Source of the DNA: Larus michahellis
Taxonomy: Eukaryota; Chordata; Aves; Charadriiformes; Laridae
NCBI RefSeq assembly: GCF_964199755.1
Contig: NC_133896.1
Location: forward strand, 83,870,215 to 83,934,214
Direction of reading: 5' to 3'
DNA length: 64,000 nucleotides
In this document: positions 61,433 through 64,000 of the stretch, piece after piece
Layout of the letters: each line of letters opens with the position of its first letter
Position numbering within the stretch: position 1 is the stretch's first letter
The notes under the pieces: model-generated
Told to the model about the DNA's origin: nothing
What the model saw: only the letters and a program-made list of their open reading frames with translations
The model's database searches: none
Translations under genes and position numbers: made by a program

Positions 61433-64000
61433 TCAGTTTTGTTATCCTGGGTCCAGACACGGAGCTGCAAGCTGCTGCACAGCCGTCTTCCCACTAGCAG
61501 CTGGATCTATTCAGCATTTACATGCCAGACTGTGAATTGTGATACCGTAAACAGAACGATTGTGATAATGGGCTCTTCTGTCCTGATTTGCTGTTTCTCA
61601 TTACCGTGTGCAGCCAGAAATGTTCTTGCTTTATTCCGTGGAGTGCTAGCTGTCATCCCCCACTCCCTCGTGAATTTCTTTCTCTGTTTTCGAAGACTGC
61701 TTTAATCCAATATTTGCTCTGAAACCTAGCCTTTCTACTCCACTAGCAGAGAAGCCCTTGCCGCTACTTCAAGCCGAAGGATTCGGCAGGGAGTAAACAG
61801 TTAAAGGGGCTACAAACATCTGGCTCAAGCTGTGCCCTTAGTTCCTGTGCCAGCGCAGTGCCCTTGGCTGTGGGATCAGTCACGCCTGCCATGCCATTGC
61901 CTTTGAATAATGGAAACGCTGTAGCCAGCATCACAGCGAGGTCTGCAGCTGTAGGGGAAAGTCAGCAAGCAGATGCCTTCCTTCTTTGCAGCCCTTGGCG
62001 TGCTAAAGATCCTCTTGGTTTGTGTTTCAAAAAAAGGTGCATAGATCTAAAAGCTCTTCGTTACTTGTGACTGTACACCATTTACCGAAAGCGGGCTTAA
62101 AGAAATCAACAGGCTTGATGGAGATTCTGTTTTGAGCTTATTTCAGCCTTATTTATGCCAGTGCCCTGATGTTAATTAGCTTTTATAGTACCAACTTAAT
62201 CTTCATAGTGGTAAGTGCCTTCTGATGCAAGGCACATTTGAGTAAATTCGTTTGTTATCTCCGCAGTTTATCTCCACACAATAGCGTTTAATGAGATGTG
62301 CTTTATGCTTCAGATATCCAGTTCTGTATTCAGGCATGTGAGAACAATTGACTCCACTGCACTTTTATTGAAGCATTTGTATAGCTGAGGGAAGTTTGCG
62401 CGTTGGTATTTTGTTGACATTGCTGAACGCCCCCCTCCCCCCAGACAGCTGCACCTGTGCTGTCTGAAGATTGCCCTGATTTAGCAGGTCACAGGCATAA
62501 GTCGCCCCAGGGTAAGTGTGTCAACATTTGAGATTGAGATTGGCACAGATACAAACTTCCCGAAGCCATCTGCACAAACCCAACAGCACACCCCAGACCT
62601 TTAAAATAAGGGGAGAAACAGCTAGCCTTGGAGAGATGCTTCTGCTGTATTACTGATCTAGCCAGTTCTTGGTATTTCATGGATAGAAGGCACAGCAACG
62701 TCTTTTGTATGCACTAGGTTTTGTGAGAGCATCTTACGCTGGGCAAAATGCATAGCTTGGCCTGCAGTGCTGGGTTTGCCAAGGGACCAGAGATTTGCAT
62801 CTTAAGATGCACATTTTGCTTCCCAGATATTTTCATTTTTTTTTTAATCAATCAGCTCTGCCTTACACCTAACTTTAAAATATTTCAGATGCTGCCAGTG
62901 GGTGAGAAGGGGAAATGGATGCTTTCAGATTCTATTGGCAAATTTTCCTGCAAGGAAATCTCTTTCTTGTTTTAAATCTAAGTGTATATTCTGCATTCAC
63001 ATGTGTGCATGTGTATGAAAGCAAAGGCAGCCATTAATGCCTTGCATCATACTGTATGATATGCATATTAGAATGTACTACATATTGCATGTGACACATG
63101 TAATACCAGACATAATACCATGATGCAAAATATATAGAATACATTTTATGTATATGTATATATTATGCTTTTCAACCGTAAGGCTAAGAATGCTAAAGAC
63201 GCATACTTTAATATAGTCAGAATTGGCTATAAAACTGGTTGTGAGATGGGATCTGTTTGCATCTTCGTTACCCTGCTTGTTTTTTGTCGTCTTGAGATCT
63301 GGCTCTGTGCCTAGAGTGCTTTTATTGTGGCCTCTCCTCATCTGGGCCCTGATCATAAGGTAGAAGTTGTTTGTGTAAATCCGAACTGCTGCATTTCTCC
63401 AGAGTCCTGTCGTCTTCTCAGAGGTTTTTAATGTACTGGGATCTCCCTCGGGGTCAGCGCACAACCATTATATTAAAACCTCTGTTCTCTCTCTCTCTCT
63501 CGCTGAAATCAGTAGCAAAATGCCACTTGTCTCGGTTACTGCCAGTCAGTCTGGGAGACACAAGTGCGATGTGGTGAGGGCTCTATAGCTGAGGGGGGTT
63601 TGCCTGAATACATAGGTGCCTGATTCCTCCTTGGGTCGTCGGGACTGGGGCAAATATCGGTGAAGGTCTGGGCCTTGGGAGCCATTCTGCATCCCTTGAA
63701 GCATGTAACCAGCCAGTGGATAAGTAATCGTGGTGAGTAAGTGGGACTGAGGAAGGATCAGCACGGCGGCATCTCTGTTGATTTTGTGTAAAAAGTTGTC
63801 TTGGTCATTGAGTTCAGTAAAAAGCTGCCATTCTTAGTTGTGTTTCAGGGCCACTATATTGAAATATGTTCTGTGATTGCAAGAGTGTGACTCTTCTACA
63901 AATTTTGTGTTGCTTATAGCAGACGCACTAGAAAGCAGCAAAAGAATATGCTATTTAAGAGGGATTTTGCAAGGCTGCTGCCGTCTCTCAGCAGAATGCC
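61433..64000 (+). other. Downstream of KCNA6, probable 3' UTR and beyond
   Basis: No second gene appears before the window ends. Canonical AATAAA was not noticed; an ATTAAA lies at about 63,473. A/T-rich inverted repeats cluster at 63,040-63,175 and a (CT)n run lies at about 63,484-63,502. Where the transcript ends is unknown. Open frames here are short and without motif. Confidence 0.5.
63484..63502. repeat. (CT)n microsatellite
   Basis: Uninterrupted CT dinucleotides, about nine units. Confidence 0.9.

Noticed and set aside
1..64000. CRISPR arrays, prokaryotic operons, tRNA or rRNA genes
   Set aside because: Looked for and not seen; the window is vertebrate nuclear DNA.

Overview
The window looks like an avian nuclear chromosome segment. 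It carries many CR1 retrotransposon copies of the bird type (about ten fragments on both strands, one with the 8-bp tail repeat), a 1.2-kb long terminal repeat (LTR) of an endogenous retrovirus, A/T-rich unique DNA, and one clear single-exon vertebrate gene at the far right. There are no operons, phage genes or CRISPR arrays. The species cannot be fixed from the sequence alone.

Layout. Positions 1 to about 58,900 hold no protein gene that I can support. This is long intergenic DNA broken up by CR1 pieces (about 970-2,150 -; 22,165-23,217 +; 23,405-26,470 - with an interruption; 27,850-28,690 -, very old; 30,530-31,833 + and 32,150-32,310 +; 35,935-36,750 +; 38,735-39,700 -; 47,815-48,490 -; 56,700-56,998 +). 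It also holds a degenerate 45-50 bp repeat array (7,700-8,130), a GC-rich partly duplicated block (50,400-51,563) followed at once by a probable solo LTR (51,564-52,783), and a scatter of tandem duplications, palindromes and simple repeats.

From about 59,100 the DNA becomes very GC- and CpG-rich. This island contains the 5' leader and coding sequence of KCNA6 (59,858-61,432, +), a Shaker-type voltage-gated potassium channel (Kv1.6) of 524 residues with all expected domains. About 2.6 kb of downstream DNA follows, probably largely 3' untranslated region. In mammals KCNA6 starts a tandem KCNA6-KCNA1-KCNA5 cluster and GALNT8 lies upstream. Nothing resembling a GALNT exon was recognised in the 59 kb upstream here, so the spacing appears larger, the upstream neighbour differs, or its exons are too short for me to see.

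I did not find a convincing previously undescribed system. The items most worth checking are the sequence features just upstream of KCNA6 (duplicated YY1-like sites, AT palindromes, G-rich tract, in-frame uORF), bird-lineage homopolymer expansions in the channel's extracellular loops, the LTR with its U3 direct repeat, a tail-to-tail CR1 pair with an apparent nested insertion, a 20-bp perfect palindrome with two E-boxes, and an isolated TATA plus YY1 promoter-like module.
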